From Bradyrhizobium sp. G127 (lineage in GTDB: Bacteria; Pseudomonadota; Alphaproteobacteria; Rhizobiales; Xanthobacteraceae), in the NCBI RefSeq assembly GCF_021502575.1, contig NZ_JAKFGN010000002.1:868001-932000 (forward strand): a stretch of DNA of 64,000 nt, given 5' to 3'. Below the pieces are notes generated by a model. That model was not told the origin of the DNA. It did not search any database and saw only the letters and a program-made list of their open reading frames with translations. How positions within the stretch are numbered: position 1 is the first letter of the stretch; each line of letters starts with the position of its first letter. The translations under genes and the position numbers were made by a program. This document shows positions 32,713 to 41,434 of the stretch, one piece after another.

Positions 32713-35700
32713 CTAGCGTTTCGCAGTCACCGGCCGCAATCCCTTGATCGCGGGCAATGCGCCCGTCGGATTCGGATCGGTCTTGATTTCCGGCGGCAAC
32801 TTGGCGCGGGCCATCGCATCGGGGAACCGCGTCTTCATTTCACGCAGGAAGCCGTCGAGCGTATCGATGGTCGCCGCCATCTTCGCGATCATGGCAAGAT
32901 CGGCGCTGTTCGCCGCCGCTGGCTTCGATGCCAGATCAAAGGCGGCACGGTCTGGGCCGCCGTCCATCTTCGCATCGTATTTCTCCCGGAAACGCGCAAG
33001 GCCGATGGCATCCTCGGCCAGCGCATATCCAATCGCGGCGCGAATGACATCACTCTTTTCGGCGGCCGACAGCGGCTGGAAATCGCGCCAGCGATCGCCG
33101 TAGAGGAGTTCGAGCTGCTCAGCAGATTCGCGCCAGCGCCGCGACGCCCAGTAAATATCCGAGCGCAGCCGGATCGCCTCACGGCCTGCAACATTCGATA
33201 CGATATCGAGCGCGAGATCGTGGCGGCCGATGTCGCTCTGCGCCCGCGCTTCGAGCAGCAGACGCTGCTGGCGAATCTCGCCGGCCAGATCCGCAATGCG
33301 GGTGCTGCGCAGCGCCGCGATGGCGCGCTCGGGTTTGCGGTTCATCAGATAGACCATCGCAAGCCTTGAGGCGACTTGGGCACGCGCCGAACCGTCGATC
33401 CGGTGATCAATCTGGTATTGTAGCAGCTCGCCCGCCTGATCGAGCAGATCGACCGCGACCAGACGATCCGCCAGACGCCGGATCATTTCATCGCCGCGGC
33501 GGCCGATCGGCGTGAGGTCGCGAAACTCGTAGAACATCGCGAGCGCCTCAACGGGCGGAAGATCGTCGCCCTTCGAGCCGTTGAAGATCTGTTCGAACAG
33601 CGCCGATGCGTCGTCCTGCATCCTGCGGGACGCCTCCGAGTTCGGCTGCAGGCCGGTGGCAACACGCGCCGCCGCGAACGCTTCCTGATAGCGCCCTCTC
33701 GCCGCGTAAATCCGGCTCAGCATGTCCAGCGTCCGCACCTCGATGCCGTCGCCCCGCCACATCACTGAGAGGGTTTCGAGGTCGCGCAGGGCGTCGTCCT
33801 CGGTGATCTCGTCACGCTTCTGGCGCAACGCGATCTCGCGAAGCTGCGCTTCGACAGCCGCAGGACGATCCTCGGAAGCCGCGGCCGCACGATAAGCGGC
33901 CAGCGCATCCAGTTCGCGGCCCAGCGCTTCGGCCATTCGCCCGCGCAGCAAGGCAATCGACCCCACCTGGTCAGGCCCTACGCCCACCATGTCGAGGTCG
34001 TTGCTCCGCATCGCCGCGCCCGGATAATCCCTCACCTCCAGCGAGGCGCGAAACGCATCCGCAATCACGATCCGCTGCAAATCGAGCGGCAAGGCAGTGA
34101 TGGCAAATTCGACGTTCTTGAACTTCTCGCGTGCATCCGTCCATTTCTGCTGCCGCGCGTAGGCCAGTGCCTTCCAGAGTTGCGAATCGATGTTGGCCGT
34201 GACGACAGGGTTGGCGAGATCGGTGACGGCAACTTCCGGACGTCCCGCCAGTGTGCTGGCGACTGCATGCAGGATGAGGGACGACGATTCCTCCTCGCCC
34301 GGCTTCAACTCCGAGAAAAGGAGGTCCAGGATGCCCTTCGCCTCGGGATACAGTCCCCGCGCGAGATAGAAGCGCGCAAGGTTCACATGGGCGGGCTGCC
34401 GGGACAGGCCGGTTGCGAGCGCCGCCGCCGTCATCAGCTTGTTGCGCGTGGCCATGAAGTCCGACGTCTGGAATCCACGCCAGTCGGTGACATCGAAAAT
34501 CGGACGGATCGCAGCGGAAGCGCGCTCCGGCGCGGTCATGGCTGTGGACAATGTCAGGCCGCCGGGGCGAGTGACTGTCAGGGTTTCCAACACGATACCG
34601 GCGGTCACATCATCCGATTTCGGCTGGATGACGACGCCGTGGATCGATTCAAGCAGCGAGAACTCCACGAAATCCTGCCGCTTGATGAATCCCCGCACCG
34701 GACCGCCGGCTGTCGCCACCAGCAAAGAATCGCCCGCGTCGGGATCGGTTAGGCGGTGAAGTTGTCCTGGCTTCACAAGGGTAACGCTGACACTGGCGCG
34801 GCCGGGGTCGGCCATGTCTCGCGTGGCGGCCAGCGGCTGCGATGGCGACAGCGCCTTGTCGGCAAGAACGAGAGTCCACCCAAGCTCGCTGCCGGTCAGC
34901 GTGGCGAGTTGCGGACGGTTCAAGCGTATGCGAAGCGCGCGGCCCTGCGGCAGATCGACCGCCACGGTGTCGGCGACGATCCGGCCGCCTTCGCGCCGGA
35001 TGGCGCCGGCGTCAATCGCCTGATCGGTGTCGAACACCAGCCAGATCGAGTCGGAGCGCCGAAATACGGCGGCAGGCGTCGGCCCGGTGAATGGAAAGGC
35101 CAGGCGAAAATCGTCGCTGGTGAGTCTCGCCTCGACGACGATCCCCGGTGCAGGGCTAGCCGGAGGAGCGTTGGGTGGCGTCGCTTTCGTCGGTGTTGGA
35201 GGCGATGGCGGCGGAGCCGGAGTTGCAGGTGGCGGGACTCCCGCGACGGCAGCCGGTTTCGGGGCCGGCACAGCAACGGCTGCAACCTCCGGCTTGGCGC
35301 TCGCGGCATCGGCTTTCTCGTCCGGAACCGTGGCGGGCGTCTTCACGTCGGCCTGGATGTCGGGCTTGACCACCAGCGCGGCCTCCCGCGCGATCTGTTC
35401 GGAGGTCGGCGGCGAGATCTCACTGGCCTTGTCGCCGGGCGTTGTGCCGGCCTGCGGCGCTTTTGCAGGCGCCGGATTGCCGGTTTGCGGCGCCTGTGGC
35501 TGATCGAACACGATGTCGACGATGTAGTTCTTTTCCTCGCGGAATGCGCGGACGTCCACTTCGCCGATCAGCGCAATATCGACACGTGACGTATCGCCCT
35601 CCAGCTTCTGGTTGATCGACTGGATGTTCGCGGGCATCGCGATCTTCGCGTCGGCGAGATCGAAGGTCAGCCCCGAGGTGAACGACAGCGCAAACTTTTC

Positions 35701-36369
35701 CCCGTTGAGCGACGACGAGACATTCACGCCATCCGGCATTTCAAAAACGAACCGGACGAAAGTGGGCTGCGTCAATGCCCGCACCCGGACCGGCGGCCGC
35801 TTGGCTGCCTCGGCCGTCATCCGCTGAACACGCAGGGCGCGCTCTGCCGCAAGCGCGCGCTCGGATAGCTCCTTCACCACCTCGGCGGGCAATGCCGGAG
35901 GAAGCCCGACCCATTTGTCAGGGAGCAGATCGATGAAGACGCGCTCGCCGGCCGTCATCATGTTGACGCGAACTTTTTGCGCCAGCGCCATGCGGATCGC
36001 CGTGCCGTCGGGGTCGCGGCGCACCGGCCCGACATAGGCCGGGACCGAATCCGCCAGCAGGTCGGTCGGTACATCGACCGGCTTCTTGAACTGGATCACC
36101 AGGATAGCTCCAGCGACCGTTACCTCGGTCGGGACGTCTTCCTGGAATCTCAGAACCAGGCGGGCGTAGCCGGATTGCGCCGTCAGGGTGGCTTCGCCCT
36201 TGACCGGATCGGCATGGGCAGATCCCGCGACCATGGAAAAACAGAACAGGACACTCGCAAGCGCGCGCACCGACGGCCACAGACCATGACCAAGCCAGCC
36301 CGCGAAAGAGCGGGCCATTAACCCGGACGTCCGGGTGGCCTTGAACATGCGGGAGGCCTTGCAGAACAT
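32713..36369 (-). CDS. Large exported AMIN-like / TPR protein of the flagellar locus
   Basis: A 1218-residue protein. A signal peptide is at about residues 17-54 (ending GSAHA). Two beta-rich AMIN-like segments follow, near 55-140 (ARLVLRFQEDVPTEV, VFIDLLPDKW) and 190-290. A Pro/Ala/Lys-rich linker spans about 300-420, with further beta segments to about 640. A helical C-terminal half has TPR-like repeats (HVNLARFYLARGLYPEAKGIL, RYQEAFAAARVATGLQP). Such proteins are conserved beside flagellar genes in Bradyrhizobiaceae, but the role is unknown to me. An ATG at 36369 is used; an in-frame TTG at 36468 is less likely. A CtrA-type box lies 140 bases upstream. It follows motE on the same strand. 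Confidence 0.75.
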   Translation of the reverse strand: MFCKASRMFKATRTSGLMARSFAGWLGHGLWPSVRALASVLFCFSMVAGSAHADPVKGEATLTAQSGYARLVLRFQEDVPTEVTVAGAILVIQFKKPVDVPTDLLADSVPAYVGPVRRDPDGTAIRMALAQKVRVNMMTAGERVFIDLLPDKWVGLPPALPAEVVKELSERALAAERALRVQRMTAEAAKRPPVRVRALTQPTFVRFVFEMPDGVNVSSSLNGEKFALSFTSGLTFDLADAKIAMPANIQSINQKLEGDTSRVDIALIGEVDVRAFREEKNYIVDIVFDQPQAPQTGNPAPAKAPQAGTTPGDKASEISPPTSEQIAREAALVVKPDIQADVKTPATVPDEKADAASAKPEVAAVAVPAPKPAAVAGVPPPATPAPPPSPPTPTKATPPNAPPASPAPGIVVEARLTSDDFRLAFPFTGPTPAAVFRRSDSIWLVFDTDQAIDAGAIRREGGRIVADTVAVDLPQGRALRIRLNRPQLATLTGSELGWTLVLADKALSPSQPLAATRDMADPGRASVSVTLVKPGQLHRLTDPDAGDSLLVATAGGPVRGFIKRQDFVEFSLLESIHGVVIQPKSDDVTAGIVLETLTVTRPGGLTLSTAMTAPERASAAIRPIFDVTDWRGFQTSDFMATRNKLMTAAALATGLSRQPAHVNLARFYLARGLYPEAKGILDLLFSELKPGEEESSSLILHAVASTLAGRPEVAVTDLANPVVTANIDSQLWKALAYARQQKWTDAREKFKNVEFAITALPLDLQRIVIADAFRASLEVRDYPGAAMRSNDLDMVGVGPDQVGSIALLRGRMAEALGRELDALAAYRAAAASEDRPAAVEAQLREIALRQKRDEITEDDALRDLETLSVMWRGDGIEVRTLDMLSRIYAARGRYQEAFAAARVATGLQPNSEASRRMQDDASALFEQIFNGSKGDDLPPVEALAMFYEFRDLTPIGRRGDEMIRRLADRLVAVDLLDQAGELLQYQIDHRIDGSARAQVASRLAMVYLMNRKPERAIAALRSTRIADLAGEIRQQRLLLEARAQSDIGRHDLALDIVSNVAGREAIRLRSDIYWASRRWRESAEQLELLYGDRWRDFQPLSAAEKSDVIRAAIGYALAEDAIGLARFREKYDAKMDGGPDRAAFDLASKPAAANSADLAMIAKMAATIDTLDGFLREMKTRFPDAMARAKLPPEIKTDPNPTGALPAIKGLRPVTAKR

Positions 36370-36384
36370 TCCCAAAATCTCTCT

Positions 36385-36414
36385 CGAAAGCGTCTTTCTC
36401 GAAGGCGTCTTTCT
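36385..36414. repeat. 15-bp tandem duplication upstream of the TPR gene
   Basis: CGAAAGCGTCTTTCT (36385-36399) is followed directly by CGAAGGCGTCTTTCT (36400-36414), with 14 of 15 identical. It lies in the leader between the CtrA-type box and the start codon. It may simply be slippage. Confidence 0.6.
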
Positions 36415-36508
36415 TGCCGGGTCTCTCGCTTGCGACGAATTTCGCAGGTTCGTTTCCGGATCGGCCAAAGTGGTTCTGATGCGCGATTTCGAATCTAGAA
36501 TTCGCCTG

Positions 36509-36523
36509 TTAAGGAGCTGTTAA
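36509..36523. promoter_or_regulatory. CtrA-type box upstream of the TPR gene
   Basis: TTAA-GGAGCTG-TTAA is an exact match to TTAA-N7-TTAA. It lies 140 bases upstream of the TPR gene start and immediately beyond the motE stop, in the only gap of the minus-strand run. This suggests the TPR gene has its own promoter. Confidence 0.65.
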
Positions 36524-36532
36524 TCACATGCC

Positions 36533-37294
36533 TCAGTTACGGATCGGCGCCTGCGCCCTGCCCTCGATCTTGGGCAGATCGCTCGCGGATGACGATTTAT
36601 CGCCGCCGGCGCGACGCGCCATCTCGACCGTCAACCGTTCAGCGGCTTCCGGCTGCATCTGTCCCATGATGTCGGACATCTTGCGTGGCGCGATCTGCGA
36701 GGCGATCTCGAACAGCACCGACAATTCGAGCCGGTCGAAGACCTTGGCGGCATCCTTCGGCTTCATGGCCTCATACATCGTAACCAGCCCCTTGAAGCGC
36801 GCCGCCTCCACCTCATTCTTCTGCTGACTGGCGACGGAGATGCGCGCCTCCGTCGCCTTCATTTCCTCGATCCGGCCCTCGATCCGCTTCTCTGCGGATT
36901 TCATCAGGCTTTCGCGGATGTCGATTTCGCGCGCGCGGGTTTCGATTTCCTGCCGCCGCGACTGCAGGCGCTCGAGCACCGCGCGTTCCGATGCCGTGAT
37001 GGGACGGCTGGGATCGGGATAGACTACCGTTCCGTCGGGAATCGGCGCGACTTCGGGAGCCGCGACAACCGGCTCCTTCTTGGCCTCCACCGAGCCCGTG
37101 ACGTCCGTATCGAGCATCTTGCCGGGAGCGGGAAAGTTGAACGTCTCCTGCGCCCATGACTTCGGCGGAGGAGGACCATCGTTGAGGATGTATCCCCCCT
37201 CAAGAAGCAGCCCCGATACTTTGAGTACGACCAGACAGCAGATCGCAATCAGAAGGATCGGGACAATCCGAATGTCACGCAGAATGGCTTTCAT
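36533..37294 (-). CDS. motE: MotE family flagellar protein (MgtE N-domain-like)
   Basis: A 253-residue protein. An N-terminal TM helix (about 10-28), a Pro-rich linker, a long coiled coil (about 95-165, rich in Arg/Glu, with RRQEIETRAREIDIRESLMK), and a C-terminal MgtE-N-like helical domain follow (YEAMKPKDAAKVFDRLELSVL, APRKMSDIMGQMQPEAAERLT). This order is that of rhizobial MotE, a periplasmic chaperone for the motility protein MotC. It overlaps the DUF6468 gene by ATGA (37291-37294). No motA, motB or motC is in the window. Confidence 0.82.
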   Translation of the reverse strand: MKAILRDIRIVPILLIAICCLVVLKVSGLLLEGGYILNDGPPPPKSWAQETFNFPAPGKMLDTDVTGSVEAKKEPVVAAPEVAPIPDGTVVYPDPSRPITASERAVLERLQSRRQEIETRAREIDIRESLMKSAEKRIEGRIEEMKATEARISVASQQKNEVEAARFKGLVTMYEAMKPKDAAKVFDRLELSVLFEIASQIAPRKMSDIMGQMQPEAAERLTVEMARRAGGDKSSSASDLPKIEGRAQAPIRN

Positions 37295-37779
37295 GCAGCG
37301 AGACCAGTGGCCTTTCGCCGTTCCGAGAAGGCCTGCGCGGCGGCAAGCAAGGCCTTCGCGCTTGTTTTCGGCGCCGCGGCGGCGGCAGGCGGCTCTGCTT
37401 CAGCGGCAGCAGGAGCCGCTTCAGGATTGGCCGCAGGCGAAGAATTGGATGGGCGCGCGGCAAGCGCGATCTGCGACAGCCGATTCAGGACTTGTTCGCC
37501 TGCCGTCACCTGTTTGGACAGCTTGGCGGACAATGCCGCTCCCATGGTGAGCTGGGAGCCGAGATTTTCGTCGCACTCCCGCACCGTGACCTTCAATCCG
37601 CCGATGGCGCGTTCGGCGATTTCCGTGGCCGAGATCAGTTCGGCAATGATGCCGCGCATCGACTGCTCGTCGGCCTTGAGCCGCTTCAGGCGCTTGTTCA
37701 ACAGCGCGCAGTATCCGATCGTCAGCAGCAGCAGAACAGCAACCAGGCTCTCGATCACAAGTCCGAATAGATGACTCAT
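37291..37779 (-). CDS. DUF6468 domain protein
   Basis: A 162-residue protein. One TM helix (about 8-27) is followed by a coiled-coil-like DUF6468 domain (KRLKRLKADEQSMRGIIAELISATEIAERAIGGLK), then an Ala/Pro-rich linker and a basic tail. It is conserved between fliM and motE in alphaproteobacterial flagellar loci. The function is unknown. It overlaps both neighbours by four bases (ATGA at 37291-37294 and at 37776-37779), so it is translationally coupled to fliM and motE. Confidence 0.8.
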   Translation of the reverse strand: MSHLFGLVIESLVAVLLLLTIGYCALLNKRLKRLKADEQSMRGIIAELISATEIAERAIGGLKVTVRECDENLGSQLTMGAALSAKLSKQVTAGEQVLNRLSQIALAARPSNSSPAANPEAAPAAAEAEPPAAAAAPKTSAKALLAAAQAFSERRKATGLAA

Positions 37780-38981
37780 TGTGCCTCCATCAGTTTGGTT
37801 TGCTCATCTTGCTTCTCGAACATCGCGTAAGATGTATGCGGCTTGCGCAGCGGTTTGGTGACGCGGATGGCGACACGGTCACCGACGCGCCCCATCCGTC
37901 CCTCGCTCAGGGGAACGTCGCCGCAGCGCACCGTGACCAGCGCATCGGGACGCACATTCAGCGGCAGGGTGTCGCCGACCTTCAGGCTCATCAGTTGCTT
38001 GAGCGGGATATGGGCCTCGTAGAGCACCGCATCGACGGCGATCTCGGCCTGCGCGATCTCGGTTGCCAGATGGCCTTCCCAGATAGGATCGCGGCCGAAC
38101 TTTTCACCCATGAACATCTGCAACAGCACGTTGCGGATCGGCTCAATGGTGGCGTAAGGCAGCAGAAGTTCGATATTGCCGCCGCGATCTTCCATATCGA
38201 TGCGCAGGCGCACGAGGATGGCGGCGTTGGCCGGGCGGCTGATGGCGGCAAAGCGCGGATTGGTTTCCAGCCGGTCGATGCTGAACGTCACCGGCGAGAG
38301 CGGCCGGAACGCCTGCTCGGCATCCGCCAGCACAACCTCGACGAGGCGTTTCACCAGATTCGTTTCGATGGTCGTGTAGGGCCGGCCTTCGATCCGCAGC
38401 GCAGGCTGGCCGCGGCGGCCCCCGAGCAGCACGTCGATGATCGAATAGATCAGGCTCGAATCGACCGTGAACAGGCCGAAGTTCTCCCACTCCTCCGCTT
38501 TGAACACCGACAGCACGCAAGGCAGCGGGATCGAATTGAGATAGTCGCCGAACCGCACCGACGTGATCCGATCGAGCGAGACTTCGACGTTGTCCGAGGT
38601 AAAGTTGCGTAGGCTTGTCGTCATCAGCCGCACCAGGCGATCGAAGACGATTTCGAGCATCGGCAGACGTTCATACGACACCATCGCCGAATCGATGATG
38701 GCGCGGATGCCGGAATTCTCGTCGATGTTCAGTTCGCCGTCGCTGAAACCGAGCAGATTGTCGATTTCTTCCTGCGACAAGACGCGTTCGCCGCCGCCCT
38801 TGCTGATGTCGATGTTACGGCTGCCGTCGTCGACCATCGCGGCCCACTGTTCGGCCATCGTTTCGGTCAGCGTATTGGCTTCCGCTTCTGCCGCGGCGGC
38901 TTCAGGATCTTCGGAGTCCAGCGCGCCTTCCCATTCGGCGGCTAGCGCATCCTGATCGACATCATTATCGCCCGGCGACAT
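37776..38981 (-). CDS. fliM: Flagellar motor switch protein FliM
   Basis: A 401-residue protein. An acidic N-terminal extension (about 1-70) is followed by VLSQEEIDNLLGFSDG, the CheY-P-binding-type N-peptide. The middle domain (RMMTTSLRNFTSDNVEVSL, PLPCVLSVFKAEEWENFGLFTVDSSLIYSIID) and a C-terminal SpoA domain (LMSLKVGDTLPLNVRPDALVTVRCGDVPL) complete the family pattern. The long acidic lead before the EIDNLL motif is larger than in E. coli. It follows fliL after 18 bases. fliN and fliG are not in the window. Confidence 0.95.
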   Translation of the reverse strand: MSPGDNDVDQDALAAEWEGALDSEDPEAAAAEAEANTLTETMAEQWAAMVDDGSRNIDISKGGGERVLSQEEIDNLLGFSDGELNIDENSGIRAIIDSAMVSYERLPMLEIVFDRLVRLMTTSLRNFTSDNVEVSLDRITSVRFGDYLNSIPLPCVLSVFKAEEWENFGLFTVDSSLIYSIIDVLLGGRRGQPALRIEGRPYTTIETNLVKRLVEVVLADAEQAFRPLSPVTFSIDRLETNPRFAAISRPANAAILVRLRIDMEDRGGNIELLLPYATIEPIRNVLLQMFMGEKFGRDPIWEGHLATEIAQAEIAVDAVLYEAHIPLKQLMSLKVGDTLPLNVRPDALVTVRCGDVPLSEGRMGRVGDRVAIRVTKPLRKPHTSYAMFEKQDEQTKLMEAQ

Positions 38982-38999
38982 GCTTCCAACTTCCGTCCA

Positions 39000-39488
39000 T
39001 CACTGGATGATGATTTCCTTGAACAGCACCGCGTTCACCTGATTGGGCGAGATCGCGGCGTTGACGCGGCGCGTCAGTTCCTCCTTCAGACGGAACAGAC
39101 CGATCGATCCGTTGAGATCGCCGGGACGCAGTTCGCGCATGTAGGTCTGGAACAGATCCATCACGCGCGGCATGGTCGGCTGGATCTGCGCCACCAGCGG
39201 CTGATCCTTCACCTCCAGCACGATTCTGACCTTGAGATACTGGACCCGCTCGCCGGGCGTATTCGCGAGGTTGACCAGCACCTCGGGTACATCGAGGAAC
39301 ACCGGCGGCTTCGGCGGCGGCGCAACAGCCTGCTTTTCCTCGCCATGACCGCGCATGAAGAAGAACCAGCCGCCTCCGCCCAGTGTGAGAACCAGCACAA
39401 GCGCGCCGCCGATTATAACGAGTTTACGCTTGCCTTTCGGGGCCGCCGCTTCCGCCGCGCCCTCCTCGACCTGATCCTCGTCTGCCAT
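39000..39488 (-). CDS. fliL: Flagellar basal body-associated protein FliL
   Basis: A 162-residue protein. A charged cytoplasmic start, a Lys-rich stretch and one TM helix (about 25-46) are followed by a periplasmic SPFH/stomatin-like FliL domain: EVLVNLANTPGERVQYLKVRIVLEV and a C-terminal LFRLKEELTRRVNAAISPNQVNAVLFKEIIIQ. FliL stabilises the stator. It is the first gene of the minus-strand run fliL-fliM-DUF6468-motE and is divergent from flgF across 366 bp. Confidence 0.93.
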   Translation of the reverse strand: MADEDQVEEGAAEAAAPKGKRKLVIIGGALVLVLTLGGGGWFFFMRGHGEEKQAVAPPPKPPVFLDVPEVLVNLANTPGERVQYLKVRIVLEVKDQPLVAQIQPTMPRVMDLFQTYMRELRPGDLNGSIGLFRLKEELTRRVNAAISPNQVNAVLFKEIIIQ

Positions 39489-39735
39489 AGCCCCCGCCCG
39501 CGTTCTGGGATGGGCTCGATGCTGCCGAACTGGCTTTAAATGACGCGATACAAAGGCCGCCGGCGCGTGAGCGCCCTCTGTTCCGACCGTAGGTGCGCAA
39601 TGGTTAACGAAATCTTTCTTTTGGCCTCCGGCTAGGAAAATTTTGCCGGGGCAACATGGTCAACAAGAGGTTATTGCCGCCCTCCCGCGCCGCGTAAAAA
39701 ACAACAACATTTTGAAATTGCTTAAATTTTCTGTT

Positions 39736-39751
39736 TGGCACGCCCCTCGCA
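39736..39751 (+). promoter_or_regulatory. Sigma-54 promoter of flgF
   Basis: TGGCACG-CCCC-TCGCA matches the -24/-12 consensus TGGCACG-N4-TTGCW at all positions but one. The flgF start codon is 104 bases downstream. The rest of the fliL/flgF intergenic region (39489-39854) has a TTAA half-site in GGTTAACG near 39602 and no gene. Confidence 0.82.
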
Positions 39752-39854
39752 TTGTGAAGGGCGAGCCGCAGCTTGGGAGAGCTTCCACGGTTCGCACGAT
39801 CCGCGTCAGGCTTTGGGAGAGGCAGGCCGCGGTTCAACAAGGGGAGACTGGCCG

Positions 39855-40622
39855 ATGGAGAATACGCTTCTCGTCGCATTATCGCGGCAGATGTCGCTTG
39901 AGCGGCAGATCGACGTCATTGCCAACAACGTCGCCAACACCAACACCACCGGTTTCAAGGCCAACAAGTCGCTGTTCGAGGAATACCTGAACACGGGCGC
40001 ACGCGAAGACAATTTCGCGATGAGCGACCGCCGCGTCAGCTTCGTCCAGGACCGCACCGCCTATCACGACTTCTCACAGGGGCCCCTGGAGAAGACCGGC
40101 AATCCGCTCGACGTTTCGGTAGAGGGCAAGGCCTTCTTCGCAGTGCAGACGCCGAACGGCGAACGCTACACCCGCGACGGTTCGTTCCAGATCAATGCCC
40201 AGGGTCAACTCGTGACCAACGGCGGCAACATCGTTCAGGGCACCAACGGCCCAATCACGTTTCAGCCCACCGACCGCGAGATCAAGATCTCGGCCGAGGG
40301 CACCATCACCGTCCGCGAAGGCATCGTCACCCAGTTCGACTCCATTCGCGGCAAGCTGAAGCTCGTAAAGTTCGGCGATCCGCAGCGGCTGACCAAGGAA
40401 GGCGCGAACCTGTATGCGGCGCCGGGCGGCGTCACGGCCCAGCCCGACGTCGCCGCACGGGTCAATCAGGGCTTCGTCGAGAAATCCAACGTCAGCGCGG
40501 TCAGTGAGATGACCCGCATGATGGAGGTCATGCGCACCTACCAGTCGGTCGCCTCGCTCATGCAGCAGCAGAGCGACCTTCGCAAAACTGCACTTCAAAT
40601 GCTCTCCGACGTCCCGGCATAA
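39855..40622 (+). CDS. flgF: Flagellar rod protein FlgF
   Basis: A 255-residue rod protein. The N-terminal ALSRQMSLERQIDVIANNVANTNTTGFKAN and the C-terminal VNQGFVEKSNVSAVSEMTRMMEVMRTYQSVASLMQQQSDL are the rod/hook N- and C-terminal heptad regions. The ATG at 39855, after GGGGAGACTGGCCG, is preferred; an upstream in-frame start at 39735 lies within the sigma-54 promoter. It is the first gene of flgF-flgG-flgA-flgH. Confidence 0.95.
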   Translation: MENTLLVALSRQMSLERQIDVIANNVANTNTTGFKANKSLFEEYLNTGAREDNFAMSDRRVSFVQDRTAYHDFSQGPLEKTGNPLDVSVEGKAFFAVQTPNGERYTRDGSFQINAQGQLVTNGGNIVQGTNGPITFQPTDREIKISAEGTITVREGIVTQFDSIRGKLKLVKFGDPQRLTKEGANLYAAPGGVTAQPDVAARVNQGFVEKSNVSAVSEMTRMMEVMRTYQSVASLMQQQSDLRKTALQMLSDVPA

Positions 40623-40634
40623 GGAAACCGATCC

Positions 40635-41423
40635 ATGCGCGCACTCTACACGGCAGCGACCGGAATGGCGGCTCAGGAGCTCAACGTCCAGGTCATATCC
40701 AACAACATCGCGAACCTGCGCACCACCGGATACAAGAAGCAGCGCGCGCAGTTCCAGGATCTCATTTACGAACACGTCCAGCGCGTCGGCGCACAGGCAT
40801 CGGATCAAGGCACCGTTCTTCCGGTCGGCATCGACATCGGCGGCGGCGTCAAGACCGTCGGCACGCCGCGTCTGATGACGCAGGGCACGCTCAATCCAAC
40901 CGGCGGCGATCTCGACATCGCCATCCGCGGCGAGGGCTATTTCAAGATTCAGATGACCGACGGCACCTACACCTATACTCGCGACGGCTCCTTCACGACC
41001 GACGGCACGGGGCGCGTGGTGACGGCGCAGGGCAATCCGGTGCAGCCGACCATCACGATCCCCCAGAATTCGTCGGGCCTCACCGTCAACCCGCAGGGAC
41101 AGGTGTCGGTCACCCTGCCCGGCTCGACCACACCGACCGTTGTCGGCCAGATCGGCCTGACGCGCTTCATCAACAAGTCGGGCCTGCAATCGATCGGCGA
41201 CAACCTGTTCACGGACACGCCGGCATCCGGACCGCCGCAGGACGGTCTCGCCAACGCCGACGGCTTCGGCGACATGCAGCAGCGCAATCTCGAACAGGCC
41301 AACGTCGAAGTGGTTTCGGAAATTTCCGACCTGATCGCCGCCCAGCGCGCCTACGAAATGAACGCAAAGGTCGTCAGCGCCGCCGACCAGATGATGCAAT
41401 CCACCACCGGCATGTTCCGTTGA
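40635..41423 (+). CDS. flgG: Flagellar distal rod protein FlgG
   Basis: A 262-residue distal-rod protein. It starts MRALYTAATGMAAQELNVQVISNNIANLRTTGYKK and ends with NVEVVSEISDLIAAQRAYEMNAKVVSAADQMM, both diagnostic for FlgG. The central segments LNPTGGDLDIAIRGEGYFKIQM are conserved. It follows flgF after 12 bases and precedes flgA. Confidence 0.97.
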   Translation: MRALYTAATGMAAQELNVQVISNNIANLRTTGYKKQRAQFQDLIYEHVQRVGAQASDQGTVLPVGIDIGGGVKTVGTPRLMTQGTLNPTGGDLDIAIRGEGYFKIQMTDGTYTYTRDGSFTTDGTGRVVTAQGNPVQPTITIPQNSSGLTVNPQGQVSVTLPGSTTPTVVGQIGLTRFINKSGLQSIGDNLFTDTPASGPPQDGLANADGFGDMQQRNLEQANVEVVSEISDLIAAQRAYEMNAKVVSAADQMMQSTTGMFR

Positions 41424-41434
41424 GGGAGGGAATA

